Origin: Streptomyces tirandamycinicus | GTDB taxonomy: Bacteria; Actinomycetota; Actinomycetes; Streptomycetales; Streptomycetaceae | Direction of reading: 5' to 3' | DNA length: 64,000 nucleotides | Assembly (NCBI RefSeq): GCF_003097515.1 | Contig: NZ_CP029188.1 | Span: 7,112,531 to 7,176,530, forward strand | Shown: positions 17,164 through 26,163 of the stretch, one piece after another | Numbering within the stretch: position 1 is the first letter of the stretch | Layout: the number at the start of each line of letters is the position of its first letter | Program-made: the position numbers and the translations under genes | The notes under the pieces: model-generated | What the model saw: the letters and a program-made list of their open reading frames with translations, nothing else | What the model was told of the DNA's origin: nothing | Database searches by the model: none

Positions 17164-18312
17164 TCAGATCAGCAGAAGGCAGGCGTCCCAGTCGGTGACG
17201 GACTCCGCGTCCGGTTCGACGCCCTGGAAGGCGAGAGCGGCACCGGCCGCGCCCTCGATGAAGCCGGGGTCCTGCGGGGCCTCGGCCAGGAGGAAGCGCT
17301 GAGGCGCGTGGAGCAGCCAGCTCGTGAGCCTGTTGGAGTTCTCGGCGTCCTCGGCGACGCGCTGCACGGTGCGCAGCAGTCCGCCGACGCCGTGGCAAAG
17401 GCCGCGGTTGGCGAGCAGATCGAGCTGCTGCTCGTTGGCCAGGCAGTGGAGTAGTGCGCGTTCGGCCATCCGCTTGCGATCCTCGTCGCCGAGGGCGATG
17501 CCGGCCAGTTGTTGGGCGCGGGCCAGCCCGGGAGTGCCGTAGCACCAGGACGGCGTGTCCGGCACCGCGGGTGCCGGGCCCGCCTCGCTGATCCAGCGGG
17601 ACCAGCGCGTGCCGTGGTGGTCGCTCTGTCGTAGGCCGTCGAGCCAGCGGCAGATCCGCACCATGGCAGCGTCGTGGCCGTTCACGGTGACGCCGCGCCG
17701 CTTGGCCAGGGCGAGCAGGGCGAGTGGGCCGGTGATGCCGTGCGCTATGCCGGCGTTGGCGTGACCGCCCGGGGTGGCGGCCGGGTTGGAAACGGGAGAG
17801 TGGCTGACCCACCAGCCGGGCCGCTGCTCACCGGTGGGGCCGGTGACTGGTTCGGTGAGCCGGACCAGGTACTCCAGCACCAGCCGAGTCTCGTCACTCT
17901 CGGGCTGTCGGCGTAGGAGGAGGGCGCCGAGGCCGGTGAGTCCCCGGAACAGGTCGTACTCGGAGAAGGCGGCATAGCGGCCCTGATCGATGCGGGCGTG
18001 GGCGGCGGCCAGGCGCCGGCGGGTGTGTGCGGCCATGAGGCCGTCCAGAGTGTGCAGGGCTCCTGCGTACCGACCGCTGTCGCCTGCGGCTAGGTGCAGG
18101 ACGTACGTCATCGCGGGGGCGCCCAGGAAGAGGCTGGCCTCATCGCCGTCGATCAGTGGGTGGACTTTGGCGAGTTGCCGGTGCACGTCCTGCCAGGAGG
18201 CGAGACCGCGGTGAGCGCGTTCGATGTCGAGGAGGGCGGTACCGAGGGGGCCGCGGGCGAGAGACTGCCGGAGGGCGACGGTGGTGTCGGTGATGGGCGG
18301 GGCGGTGGTCAC
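17164..18312 (-). CDS. lanC: lanthionine synthetase C-like cyclase
   Basis: A 382-aa LanC-like cyclase that would add Cys thiols to dehydroamino acids to form (methyl)lanthionine rings. The characteristic motifs are in order: GHANAGIAHGITG near residue 185, WCYGTPG near 255 and CHGVGG near 308. These supply the two Cys and one His zinc ligands and the catalytic His of LanC enzymes. GTG 18312 overlaps the lanB stop by 4 bp (GTGA), indicating coupled translation. Confidence 0.88.
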   Translation of the reverse strand: MTTAPPITDTTVALRQSLARGPLGTALLDIERAHRGLASWQDVHRQLAKVHPLIDGDEASLFLGAPAMTYVLHLAAGDSGRYAGALHTLDGLMAAHTRRRLAAAHARIDQGRYAAFSEYDLFRGLTGLGALLLRRQPESDETRLVLEYLVRLTEPVTGPTGEQRPGWWVSHSPVSNPAATPGGHANAGIAHGITGPLALLALAKRRGVTVNGHDAAMVRICRWLDGLRQSDHHGTRWSRWISEAGPAPAVPDTPSWCYGTPGLARAQQLAGIALGDEDRKRMAERALLHCLANEQQLDLLANRGLCHGVGGLLRTVQRVAEDAENSNRLTSWLLHAPQRFLLAEAPQDPGFIEGAAGAALAFQGVEPDAESVTDWDACLLLI

Positions 18313-21300
18313 CGCTTGGCTCCTTCGGTGCGGACGGTCCAGGACAGGGCGGCGGTGCGGGCGAGGCGGAGGCAGGTGGCTTCGGCGTCGGCATCGACGC
18401 CGGCTACGCGGTTGTGGTGCATGTGCAGCAGGGACGGGAGCACGATGGCCGGATCGGTGCCGGACGCTTCCAGTGCCTGGCGGTACTCGGTGAGGGCTGC
18501 TCGCCGCAGGCTCCACACTGTGGCGACATCTCGTCCCCGGGGGAGTTCCCGGAGAGCTGTCCGGGCGGGGTCTGGATCGGTGAGGCTTACGGCCAGGGCC
18601 CGTACGTCGCGCGGTGCAGCGGCGCCCGTGTTCCTTTGAAGGTTCTCCGTCAGCCATGCCCAGCCTGCCGCCGGGGAGGCGAGGAGGATAGTGGCTATGT
18701 CCACGATGCTGGCCGCGGTGACGGCGGGGCGGTCGCTGTCGCGGAGCGGCAGGACCAGCTGGGCGAGGGCGGCAGCGGAGTCGGCTGCGAAGAACCGCTC
18801 CGCGGCCTCCAGGGCTTGGCCGGTGCCGTAGCGTCCGATCTCCGGGGTGTCGGTGTCCCACTGCACCCGTTGGATCAGGCCCTCGCCGCGCAGCTCGTCT
18901 GCCCATGCGGCAACGCGCTGGGCAGCGTCCCCGAAAGTGCCCGGGGCGGGAAGGCGAAGGCGCAGCCGTACGTGGCTGTCGGGGTCGGCGTAGCGGACGA
19001 ACCAGGAGTCGGGCCCTTGGGTTCCCCAGTCGATCAGCAAGCGGGGCAGGTGGATGGTCAGCACTTCGGGGATGCGGTTGGCGTGTGCGTACAGCTTCAC
19101 GTACGCCCAGGGGGATGCGCCCGGCAGTCGGCCGATCGCCCGGTCCACCGTCGCCACCAGGTTGCGGGCGGGCGCTGGGGCAGGTGGCTGATCGGAGGCA
19201 AAGGGGACCGTGAGTTCGTGGGCGCGGCCCAGCCAGCCGAACGCGGTCTCCTCGGGCGCTTCGTGCAGGACCGCGGTTCCGGTGCGGTTCAGTTCGGCGC
19301 GAAGGAGCTGCTGATGCGCCGGGATGTCGAGGTCCAGGCGCAAGCGCTGGTCGTCGCTGCCCACGTAGACGGTGCGCGGCACGCCGTATCGGGCGCGCCA
19401 GTCGGTGAAGCGAAAGACCCAGTCGCCGTGGCTCAGGTCGCGCGCCCGGAGCCGCCAGCAGGCCGCGGACAGGATGGTACGGCCGAAGCGGACTTCAGGG
19501 AGGAACGGAAGCCGTTCTGCTGCTCCCCAGGCGAAGGGGAGCAGGACGGCGGTGTGTGCGCGGTGCAGCTCGCAGACGAAGCGGACCAGGGGGTGGGTGG
19601 CGCTGCTCAGCTCCACCGCGTTCATGACCGACGGCTCGATGAGCTGACTGGTGGTCAGCGACGCTAAGTACAGCCGTTGGTGGTCGGCGATGACCCCGAG
19701 GTAGTCCAGGTCGAGTGTGGCATCGGGGTAGTGCTCGGCCACGGACAGCACGGTCGGGACGACGGCCGGCGCCCGGCCGACGTTGCGCGTCCGAAGACGT
19801 AGCGGTGGGCTGGAGACCTGGGCGCGGGCGGCGCCGGCGGTGAGTGTCGGCAGGTCGGCGTACGCGGTGACCATGCGGTCCCGGTCGGGTCGCTCCAGCA
19901 TGGTCAGGAAGCGGCCGGCCGTTGTGCCAGCGGCCTGGGAGAGAGCTGTGGCACTGAGCGAGAAGCGTCCACTCTCCAGGTCCCGCTCCGAGTGGGCGAG
20001 CACGCTGAAGCACAGCTCGACGTGGGCGGGGACCTGAATGGCCGCGCCGACGGACAGGGCCTCGATGTCCTCTTCGGTGAGGATGACGCTGTGCTGGTGG
20101 TTCATGGCGGCGCTCTGGGCGATGGCGAGCAGGTGCTCGTCTCGCTGGGTCGTGGCCAGCACCGGCCGCTTGAGGACGGTGCCGCGGTAGCTGACGGGGA
20201 AGCCGAGGCCCGTCTCCGGGTCGGTGAGCTCACGCAGAGGGACGACGGCGCCCATGCTGTAGCGCTCCAAGAAGCGCGCCCGGTAGTCCTGCCAGGCCGG
20301 GGTGCCGTTCGGGAACGGCGTGATGCGGGCCATCGCTTCCAGGGCGTGCGTAGCCTCGCGGACGACGGCCTCCGGCAGCACGATGTCGCAGTCCGGTCGG
20401 ACGTTGACCATCAGGCTGCGGTCCGTGACGCCGGTGACGGTGTTCATCCTCGCGGTGGCCTTCGCGCGCAGTGGCCGTTGGTCGCTAACGGGGGCGGAGT
20501 CGTGGGAGGCGAGGAGCGTGCGGATCTGCCTCAGCTTCGAGGTGATATCGGCGGCGGCTTCGACCATCTCGAGCTGGTCGATCAGGTGCCTGAGCGGGTC
20601 GTCGCACGTCATGGGCGCGTGGAGGCTGCTCAGGAGGACCCGATGGCTGACTAGGTCGCGCAGCATCGCCTCGATCACGGCGGGCGGGGTGTCGGCGTAG
20701 TCGCTGGACAGCTTGGCCGCGAGGTCCCCGACGGTGATGGGGGTGCGGGCCAGGCTCAGCACGGCTTCGACCGCCGGCGTACGGCGCAGCGTCGTGTCAG
20801 TGGGGCCGTCGGCGCCCGGCTGGTGCTGAACGGTCACCCGGCTGCCTCGCACGGTGCAGGTGGCGTCGGCTACGACGGGAAGGTCTCGAAGTACGTTCAG
20901 GTCGCGTTCGAGGATCGCGACGACATCGTTCAGCCACACGGCGTCGGCTCGGGCGAAGGCGCGATGCGTGGAGCCCCACTGGACTCTCGGGGTGGGACCG
21001 AAGCGCACGGGGGCGGGTCCGGCGAACAGTCCGAACGGGGTGGCGCGGTACTGCATCCTGAGCAGGTAGCGGGCCAGGGATGCGGCCGTGCGTCTGATGG
21101 CGCGGGGGCTACGGCGGCTGGTATCTGCATGGCGGACGGAGTCAGCGAGGGCGGGGGCGGCGAACTCGATCGCGGCGGCCCTGTTGCCGTCGGTCCAGAC
21201 CTGGGTGATCCATTCCCGCAGGCGGTCAGTGTCGGCGTCGTCGCCGAGCAGGGTGGGCCAGGGAGGCAGCGGTGCCGCCAGCGGGAACACAGACGCCCTG

Positions 21301-21329
21301 ATCATGCCCGCGTCAACTGCTTGGTACAT
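18309..21329 (-). CDS. lanB: lantibiotic dehydratase, full-length LanB
   Basis: A 1,006-aa LanB dehydratase. ATG 21329 is chosen because AAGGAGG lies just upstream; a longer in-frame extension reaches 21398 but has no ribosome site. The N-terminal two-thirds contain LanB glutamylation-domain features (RMQYRATPFGLFAG near residue 90, LMVNVRPDCDIVLP near 310). The C-terminal third is SpaB_C-like (WAYVKLYAHANRIPEVL, DSWFVRYADPDSHVRLRLR). It dehydrates precursor Ser/Thr using glutamyl-tRNA in characterised relatives. It follows the precursor gene after a strong stem-loop, so it is probably transcribed by partial read-through. Confidence 0.9.
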   Translation of the reverse strand: MYQAVDAGMIRASVFPLAAPLPPWPTLLGDDADTDRLREWITQVWTDGNRAAAIEFAAPALADSVRHADTSRRSPRAIRRTAASLARYLLRMQYRATPFGLFAGPAPVRFGPTPRVQWGSTHRAFARADAVWLNDVVAILERDLNVLRDLPVVADATCTVRGSRVTVQHQPGADGPTDTTLRRTPAVEAVLSLARTPITVGDLAAKLSSDYADTPPAVIEAMLRDLVSHRVLLSSLHAPMTCDDPLRHLIDQLEMVEAAADITSKLRQIRTLLASHDSAPVSDQRPLRAKATARMNTVTGVTDRSLMVNVRPDCDIVLPEAVVREATHALEAMARITPFPNGTPAWQDYRARFLERYSMGAVVPLRELTDPETGLGFPVSYRGTVLKRPVLATTQRDEHLLAIAQSAAMNHQHSVILTEEDIEALSVGAAIQVPAHVELCFSVLAHSERDLESGRFSLSATALSQAAGTTAGRFLTMLERPDRDRMVTAYADLPTLTAGAARAQVSSPPLRLRTRNVGRAPAVVPTVLSVAEHYPDATLDLDYLGVIADHQRLYLASLTTSQLIEPSVMNAVELSSATHPLVRFVCELHRAHTAVLLPFAWGAAERLPFLPEVRFGRTILSAACWRLRARDLSHGDWVFRFTDWRARYGVPRTVYVGSDDQRLRLDLDIPAHQQLLRAELNRTGTAVLHEAPEETAFGWLGRAHELTVPFASDQPPAPAPARNLVATVDRAIGRLPGASPWAYVKLYAHANRIPEVLTIHLPRLLIDWGTQGPDSWFVRYADPDSHVRLRLRLPAPGTFGDAAQRVAAWADELRGEGLIQRVQWDTDTPEIGRYGTGQALEAAERFFAADSAAALAQLVLPLRDSDRPAVTAASIVDIATILLASPAAGWAWLTENLQRNTGAAAPRDVRALAVSLTDPDPARTALRELPRGRDVATVWSLRRAALTEYRQALEASGTDPAIVLPSLLHMHHNRVAGVDADAEATCLRLARTAALSWTVRTEGAKR

Positions 21330-21356
21330 GGCTGTGCCTCCTTCGTGGTCACGGTG

Positions 21357-21391
21357 GTGCGGGGCCGGGTCATCCGGGCCCGGCCCCGCAC
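21357..21391 (-). terminator. stem-loop between precursor and lanB (attenuating terminator or RNA-stabilising hairpin)
   Basis: Perfect 13-bp arms GTGCGGGGCCGGG (21357-21369) and its complement (21379-21391) enclose a 9-nt loop. It begins 9 bp after the precursor stop and precedes the lanB ribosome site. In lantibiotic operons such hairpins let the short precursor transcript exceed that of the enzymes. No U-tract is evident. Confidence 0.75.
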
Positions 21392-21399
21392 CTGTCACG

Positions 21400-21594
21400 T
21401 CAGCCGCCGATGCAGGTGCTGTTGGAGCAGGCGGACTGGCAGGTCGAGCCGCAGCCGTCGCCGGTGTCGTTCAGCAGCGCGCCGACGATCGGGGTGGACT
21501 GGACGGTCTCGATCGTGAGGTCGAAGTCCGATCCGCCGTCGACCGTGAAGTCCGTGGCGGCCTTGAGGGTGGTGCTTGCGTTCTGCGGTGCCAT
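21400..21594 (-). CDS. lanA: FxLD-family lanthipeptide precursor
   Basis: A 64-aa precursor with AGGAGG upstream of its ATG. The leader contains DFDLTIETVQ, the FxLD-class motif (F-D-L) recognised by class I enzymes. The C-terminal core begins around STPIVGALLND and contains four Cys in GCGSTCQSACSNSTC, surrounded by eight or so Ser/Thr, ending IGG. This would allow up to four lanthionine-type rings. The NDTGDG segment offers Asp residues for the isoaspartate-type methyltransferase encoded upstream. Leader cleavage site and ring pattern cannot be read from sequence. Confidence 0.9.
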   Translation of the reverse strand: MAPQNASTTLKAATDFTVDGGSDFDLTIETVQSTPIVGALLNDTGDGCGSTCQSACSNSTCIGG

Positions 21595-21659
21595 CTCGTA
21601 CGCCTCCTACAGGGGAGAGTTGTGTGTGCTCTGCCGACCTGGTCGCGACGCTGGCGGCG

Positions 21660-22907
21660 TCATGGCCAGGAGATCGTGACCCGCGAGTGGGGCCGGTCGA
21701 TGATCCGGCCCGCGGGAAGCAGGTCGTCCGGCGTGCCGGCCGGGTAGACCGCGATGTGCGCGCGGTCGCCGCGGTGCTTGCTGTCCCATGTCTGCATCTC
21801 TGCGACCAGCTGCCCGGCGACGTCCAGGCCGCAGGGCCCGTGGCCGAGGGCCCCCAGCTCGAACCGGTCCGGGTCCTCGGTGCGCCGCACGGTGCGGTAG
21901 GCGAAGCTGTCTCCGTCCACCAGCGTGGGGATTCCGAGCGGGGAGGCGGAGGCGACCAGGCCACGCTGCCGGGCTGCGGGCTTGGCCGCCATGAGGGGCA
22001 GGTTGTCCAGCGCGGTCGTCAGCCACAGGTCCAGGTGCTCGTTGGACTCGTCACCGGCGAGCGTCACCCCGGACCACGCTTCCTGGCGGGGCATGGTCAG
22101 CGCCTCGGCGAGCGCCTTGGTGTCTGGCTCGGGGTGGCCGTCAAGGCGCAGGCCGATCTCCTCCCCCTCGGCGTCGTGGATGACGGCGACGTGCATGCGG
22201 TTCTCGCCCGAGCCCTGCATGGGGACGAAGCCGCACAGCTCGAAGCCATCGCTGATCAGCCGGTGGTCATCGCGGACGAAGGCGATGGTGCGGGTCATGC
22301 CGCGCATGCGCAGGGGGACGACGAGTCGACCTCCGGTGTTGAGCTGGTGCACCCAGGGCGACGGGATGTCGGCTGCCTGTACGGTGACGATGATGCGGTC
22401 GAAGGGCTGGAAGTCGACCGCTCCGCTGCCGCCGTCGGCGGTGAGTACGGTGACGTTCCGGTATCCGGTTGTCTTGAGGAAGTCCTTGGCACGCTGGGTG
22501 ACGTCGTGGTCGATGTCCACCGTGACGACGCGACCGTGGTCACCGACCAGCTCGGCGAGGTAGGCGGCGTTCACTCCGCCGGAACCGATCTCCAGGACGT
22601 TCATCCCCGGCTGGATGTCGGCCTGCTCGATCTGCATGGCCTGGATGCGCGGGGCGGAGACCGAGCTGATGTCCACGCCGGTCTGGTCGGTCTTGGTGAT
22701 CAGCGGAGCTTCGGCGTCGTAGCTCTTGGCCATCTCCACACCCGGCGCGGCCAGGTGCCGGGGGACCTTGCGGAAGGCAGCCACGACGCGCGTGCTGCGG
22801 GCAGCTCCGGTCTCGATGAGCTGCCGGACCATCTCCTCGCGCAACTGCTGCTCGCTGGAAGGGGAGTTCTGAGTGCTGTCGGTCGTCATGTCGGGGACGT
22901 TATCCAC
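21660..22907 (-). CDS. methyltransferase, FxLD system (protein-isoaspartate O-methyltransferase-like)
   Basis: A 415-aa protein with a PCMT-type SAM fold: EEMVRQLIETGAARS, then NVLEIGSGGVNAAYLAELV (SAM motif I) near residue 105 and GRVVTVDIDHD. About 190 residues of C-terminal extension are typical of the FxLD-system enzymes. Relatives in lanthipeptide clusters methylate a core Asp, leading to isoaspartate. The start GTG 22907 has AAGGAG 7 nt upstream; ATG 22889 is the alternative. It overlaps the preceding gene by 8 bp. Confidence 0.85.
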   Translation of the reverse strand: MDNVPDMTTDSTQNSPSSEQQLREEMVRQLIETGAARSTRVVAAFRKVPRHLAAPGVEMAKSYDAEAPLITKTDQTGVDISSVSAPRIQAMQIEQADIQPGMNVLEIGSGGVNAAYLAELVGDHGRVVTVDIDHDVTQRAKDFLKTTGYRNVTVLTADGGSGAVDFQPFDRIIVTVQAADIPSPWVHQLNTGGRLVVPLRMRGMTRTIAFVRDDHRLISDGFELCGFVPMQGSGENRMHVAVIHDAEGEEIGLRLDGHPEPDTKALAEALTMPRQEAWSGVTLAGDESNEHLDLWLTTALDNLPLMAAKPAARQRGLVASASPLGIPTLVDGDSFAYRTVRRTEDPDRFELGALGHGPCGLDVAGQLVAEMQTWDSKHRGDRAHIAVYPAGTPDDLLPAGRIIDRPHSRVTISWP

Positions 22908-23343
22908 GTGCTGTCTCCTTCTCGGCGCCCGCGCGCCGAGGGGTAGTGGGCTGGTTGTGCAGTGGCAGGCGCAGGGCTTCGAGGTGGTCGAGCAGCGCGT
23001 CGACCGACCGGGCAAGGCGCCGGACCTGAGCGACGGGGTCGGAGGAGATACCTCGCGGGCCGAGCCGCGACTGGGCCTCTCCGCAGCAGGCGAGGGCGCA
23101 GGCCCTGGGGATCGCCGCCGTGGGCAAGCGGCCCGCGGCCTTCTCCACCTCGGGTATCAGCAGCCGAATGTTCCCCTCGAACAGGCCGGTGAGCGTCTCC
23201 AAGCCCTCACCGGCGGGCGCCTCGGCGTCTGGGGCCAGCGCCTGGGCGGTGGCGTTGCGCATCTCCACCACGTCCACCGGCCACATCTCAGGGGTGGATG
23301 CCGCGAGCTCCGCGGAACCCCTCTCAGCGTCTGTGCCGGTCAT
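22900..23343 (-). CDS. DUF6415-like natural product cluster protein
   Basis: A 147-aa helical protein starting at ATG 23343 after GGAGGAGAGG. It contains LTGLFEGNIRLLIPEVEKAA and PRACALACCGEAQSRL, which resemble DUF6415 proteins that accompany Streptomyces FxLD-type clusters. The role is unknown; it is the first gene of the cluster and divergent from the regulator. Family assignment is from memory. Confidence 0.65.
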   Translation of the reverse strand: MTGTDAERGSAELAASTPEMWPVDVVEMRNATAQALAPDAEAPAGEGLETLTGLFEGNIRLLIPEVEKAAGRLPTAAIPRACALACCGEAQSRLGPRGISSDPVAQVRRLARSVDALLDHLEALRLPLHNQPTTPRRAGAEKETARG

Positions 23344-23486
23344 GGTGGCCACCCTCTCCTCCAAGGCTGAGATCGTTCGTTGTCTCGCGAAGAGGTAACC
23401 GCTCAATCACTCTCCGCGGGTACCGTGGGAAGGAGGTGGAACCGTGAACACCGTGAACGCCATGGAAGCTGTCGGGAGTTGAGGTC
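23344..23486. promoter_or_regulatory. divergent promoter region of the lanthipeptide cluster
   Basis: The 143-bp gap between the minus-strand operon and the plus-strand regulator must hold both promoters. It contains a tandem GTGAACACC / GTGAACGCC repeat at about 23443-23460. No clear -35/-10 pair can be assigned. A binding site for the adjacent XRE regulator would be expected here. Confidence 0.45.
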
Positions 23487-24833
23487 ATGGCCACGAGGAA
23501 ACGCACGCCCAATCCCGCCCTAGCAGGGCTGCTTGACCAGGCACGATGGACCCGCACACAGCTCGCTCAGCAAGTGAACCGGCTCGGACCGCAGGCCGGT
23601 TTGCACCTGACGTACGACCGCACGGCCGTAGCCCACTGGATTGCGGGAACACCGCCAAAGCCCGAGGTCAGACCGCTGATTGTCGAAGCGCTGTCAGCGC
23701 GCCTCGGTCGCCCGGTCACCCACGCCGAAGCCGGCTTACAGCCCGCAGTGTCCGGGGACGGGTCTGCCCGGCCCGACACTGTCGAGGAGTTGATAGACCT
23801 CGGAAGGGCGGACATGGACCCATCTCGTCGCGGCCTGTTGGCCGCCACCCTGTTCTCGGCAGCGCTCAGCGTTCCCCTGTTCGAGGGGGTCGCCCGTGCG
23901 GACGAACCCGTCACACCGGGGAAGGCAACCACGCGGATCGGCGCCTCCCAAGTCGCCTCGGTGCGCTCCATGACGGAGCGGATCGCGGACATCCTTGACG
24001 AGTTCGGCGCGGGCCACGCGCGCCCCATGGCTGCCGCGTTCCTCGTCAACACCGTCGGCCCGTGGCTGCGGGCCCAGGCCTCCGCGCAGGTGAAGCGCGA
24101 CATGCTCGCCGCCGCGTCGGACCTCACGTACCTGACGGGCTGGATGGCCATGTACGAGAAGGCCCACGGCCTGGGGCAGACGTACTACGTCAAGGCCCTC
24201 AAGCTCGCCGACGAGGCGAGCGACCACGTCACGTACTGCCGCACGCTGCGCGGCATGTCGCTGCAGGCGTCGAACCTTGGGCACGGACGGATGTCGCTGG
24301 AGCTCGCCGACTCCGCGGCCGAAGCCGCACCGTCGGCCGGCCCACGGCTGGTGGCGTTCCTGCGCGGGCAGCAGGCTCACGCGGCCTCAATGGTCGGCGA
24401 CCGCCAGCAGGCCCACGCGCGTCTGCGCGAGGCCGAGGAGGCTCTGTCGCGGGCCGACAACCGGCGCGACGCGATCGGCGGATACGACAGGACCGCCTAC
24501 CTCTTCCACGTCAGCCACGTGCTCATGGAGGAGGGCGACCTGCCCGGCAGCATCAAGGCCATGCAGCAGTCCATCCGGTTCCAGCCAGCTCAGGAGCGGC
24601 AGGGCCGGGTGCACGCGTACGCGGTGCTGGCCCAGCGGCAACTGCGGCACGGGCATCTCGATGCGTCGTGTGACTCGTGGAGCCGCTTCCTGGACGAGTA
24701 CGAGCACGTGTCATCCGTGCGAGGGGACGGCCATTTCACGACGATGCGCAAGGAACTGTCGCGGCACGCCAAGGCCCGACCGGTTCGCGAGCTGGCCGGC
24801 CGCGTGCGGGAAGTGGCGGCGCTGAAGGCGTGA
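23487..24833 (+). CDS. XRE-type transcriptional regulator with TPR-like C-terminal region
   Basis: A 448-aa protein. The N-terminus (residues 1-80) is a helix-turn-helix domain with TAVAHWIAGTPPKPEVRPLI, like cluster-situated Streptomyces regulators. A hydrophobic segment RGLLAATLFSAALSVPL lies near residue 118. The remainder is alpha-helical with TPR-like periodicity (YYVKALKLADEASDHVTYCR). It is divergent from the lanthipeptide operon and is the obvious candidate for its control, but the effector is unknown. A hairpin terminator follows. Confidence 0.8.
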   Translation: MATRKRTPNPALAGLLDQARWTRTQLAQQVNRLGPQAGLHLTYDRTAVAHWIAGTPPKPEVRPLIVEALSARLGRPVTHAEAGLQPAVSGDGSARPDTVEELIDLGRADMDPSRRGLLAATLFSAALSVPLFEGVARADEPVTPGKATTRIGASQVASVRSMTERIADILDEFGAGHARPMAAAFLVNTVGPWLRAQASAQVKRDMLAAASDLTYLTGWMAMYEKAHGLGQTYYVKALKLADEASDHVTYCRTLRGMSLQASNLGHGRMSLELADSAAEAAPSAGPRLVAFLRGQQAHAASMVGDRQQAHARLREAEEALSRADNRRDAIGGYDRTAYLFHVSHVLMEEGDLPGSIKAMQQSIRFQPAQERQGRVHAYAVLAQRQLRHGHLDASCDSWSRFLDEYEHVSSVRGDGHFTTMRKELSRHAKARPVRELAGRVREVAALKA

Positions 24834-24843
24834 ACACAAGGGC

Positions 24844-24877
24844 GCCCCCGGGGAAGCTGTCGGCAGACCCCGGGGGC
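24844..24877. terminator. bidirectional hairpin terminator
   Basis: GCCCCCGGGG (24844-24853) pairs perfectly with 24868-24877. It lies 10 bp after the regulator stop, between convergent genes, and can serve both directions. Confidence 0.75.
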
Positions 24878-24954
24878 ACCTTCACGATACGGCCAGTGGC
24901 CCCTGAGCGGCGCCCGAACGGTGCGGAATTCACACCTTGGGTCCGTCCGGCGGC

Positions 24955-26163
24955 CTACTCCGCTGCCGTGCCCTCGCTTCGGGGGAAGCCCCCCAGGGGC
25001 ACTTGGTTGAGCGGGTCCTCCTGGCCCTCGGTCTCCGGCCTGTCGTACACAGTGTCCGCGGTGTGCGACTCCGCCGACCAGCGGCCTCGGCGGTTGCGTT
25101 CCCGCAGCGGTACGCCCGCCGCGACCATGTCGGTATTGGCGCCGGCTCGCAGGGAGTGCGCGGTGACCTTCTTGTTGGCGATGTAGGGGATGCCCGCGAG
25201 GTCCGCGAGGTGCTGGATGCGCTCGTTGAGTGCCCCGCCCTTCATGCGGTCGCCGCGCTTGGTCGCGAGGGTTCGGTTGGCCAGGTTGCCCTTGACGGTG
25301 AGGGCTCGGAAGAGGGGCTGGGTGGGGCCGTCGGCCCCGAGCTCTCTCAGCACCGAGAGCCAGGCCCGGGCGCGGGAGACCAGCCGGAGGTCTTCCCGGT
25401 CCTGGATGAACTCCGTGGCGCCCTTGGACTGCTTGTCCGTCTTGGAGGTGGCGGTGGTGACGATGAGCCCGCTTGCTGTGATCCTCACGTTCTGCACCAG
25501 CAGATCGGCCAGCTCGATGCGGCGGTGGAGGTTGCCGTACGCCAGGGCCAGCATGAAGGCGTCACGGATGCCGATGCTCGTGGTCTCGTCGCACTGCTGA
25601 AGGCAGCGCATCAGGTAGGGGATGGTCAGCGCGGCAGAGCGCTGAACCTCCCCGCCGGCGGCCTTCCAGTCCTTGCGCCACAATCGCAGCTTCCCGCGCA
25701 CTCGGGAGGGGTCGGGCCGCCAATCCTCGGGCTGCCAGTTCCAGATCCGGCTCATGTACTGGCCGACGGTGTCGGGCACGAACTCGCCGGACTTGCCCCG
25801 CCGGATCAGGTGCAGGCCGTAGGAGGTGTACGTCGCCGTGGTGCACGGCCATGCCAGTCGCGGCGGTTTCTGCTCGGCGCACCACTCCTCGAAGGCCCGA
25901 ACGGTCGAGTCCCGGTTGATGATGGTGTTCTCGGCCAGGTCCGGCTCGTCCAACTCGGCCTTGTCCTCGGCGGAGATCCGGAAGTCGTCATCGGTCCAGG
26001 CCGGCCGGGCGTCGGCGCGCGGCGGCATCTCCCCGGGCCCCAGCATGGTGTGTTGGTTGACCAGGTAGCGCACAGGCTCGACTGCCGGGCCGGCGCCGTC
26101 GTCCACCACCTCGGCTTCGTACACTTCCAGATCGGCCGCTACGCGAGCCCCGTCCGCCGTCAT
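24955..26163 (-). CDS. tyrosine recombinase / phage-type integrase
   Basis: A 402-aa tyrosine recombinase. Catalytic elements visible: first Arg in YGNLHRRIELADLL (about residue 210), Lys in TSKTDKQSKG, HSLRAGANTD (His and second Arg, near 340), Trp in RRGRW, and the nucleophile in TADTVYDRPE near 372. An N-terminal core-binding region precedes them. It would catalyse site-specific integration, excision or dimer resolution. It is the last gene of a three-gene minus-strand operon with ATGA overlaps. No att site can be identified from one sequence. Confidence 0.85.
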   Translation of the reverse strand: MTADGARVAADLEVYEAEVVDDGAGPAVEPVRYLVNQHTMLGPGEMPPRADARPAWTDDDFRISAEDKAELDEPDLAENTIINRDSTVRAFEEWCAEQKPPRLAWPCTTATYTSYGLHLIRRGKSGEFVPDTVGQYMSRIWNWQPEDWRPDPSRVRGKLRLWRKDWKAAGGEVQRSAALTIPYLMRCLQQCDETTSIGIRDAFMLALAYGNLHRRIELADLLVQNVRITASGLIVTTATSKTDKQSKGATEFIQDREDLRLVSRARAWLSVLRELGADGPTQPLFRALTVKGNLANRTLATKRGDRMKGGALNERIQHLADLAGIPYIANKKVTAHSLRAGANTDMVAAGVPLRERNRRGRWSAESHTADTVYDRPETEGQEDPLNQVPLGGFPRSEGTAAE

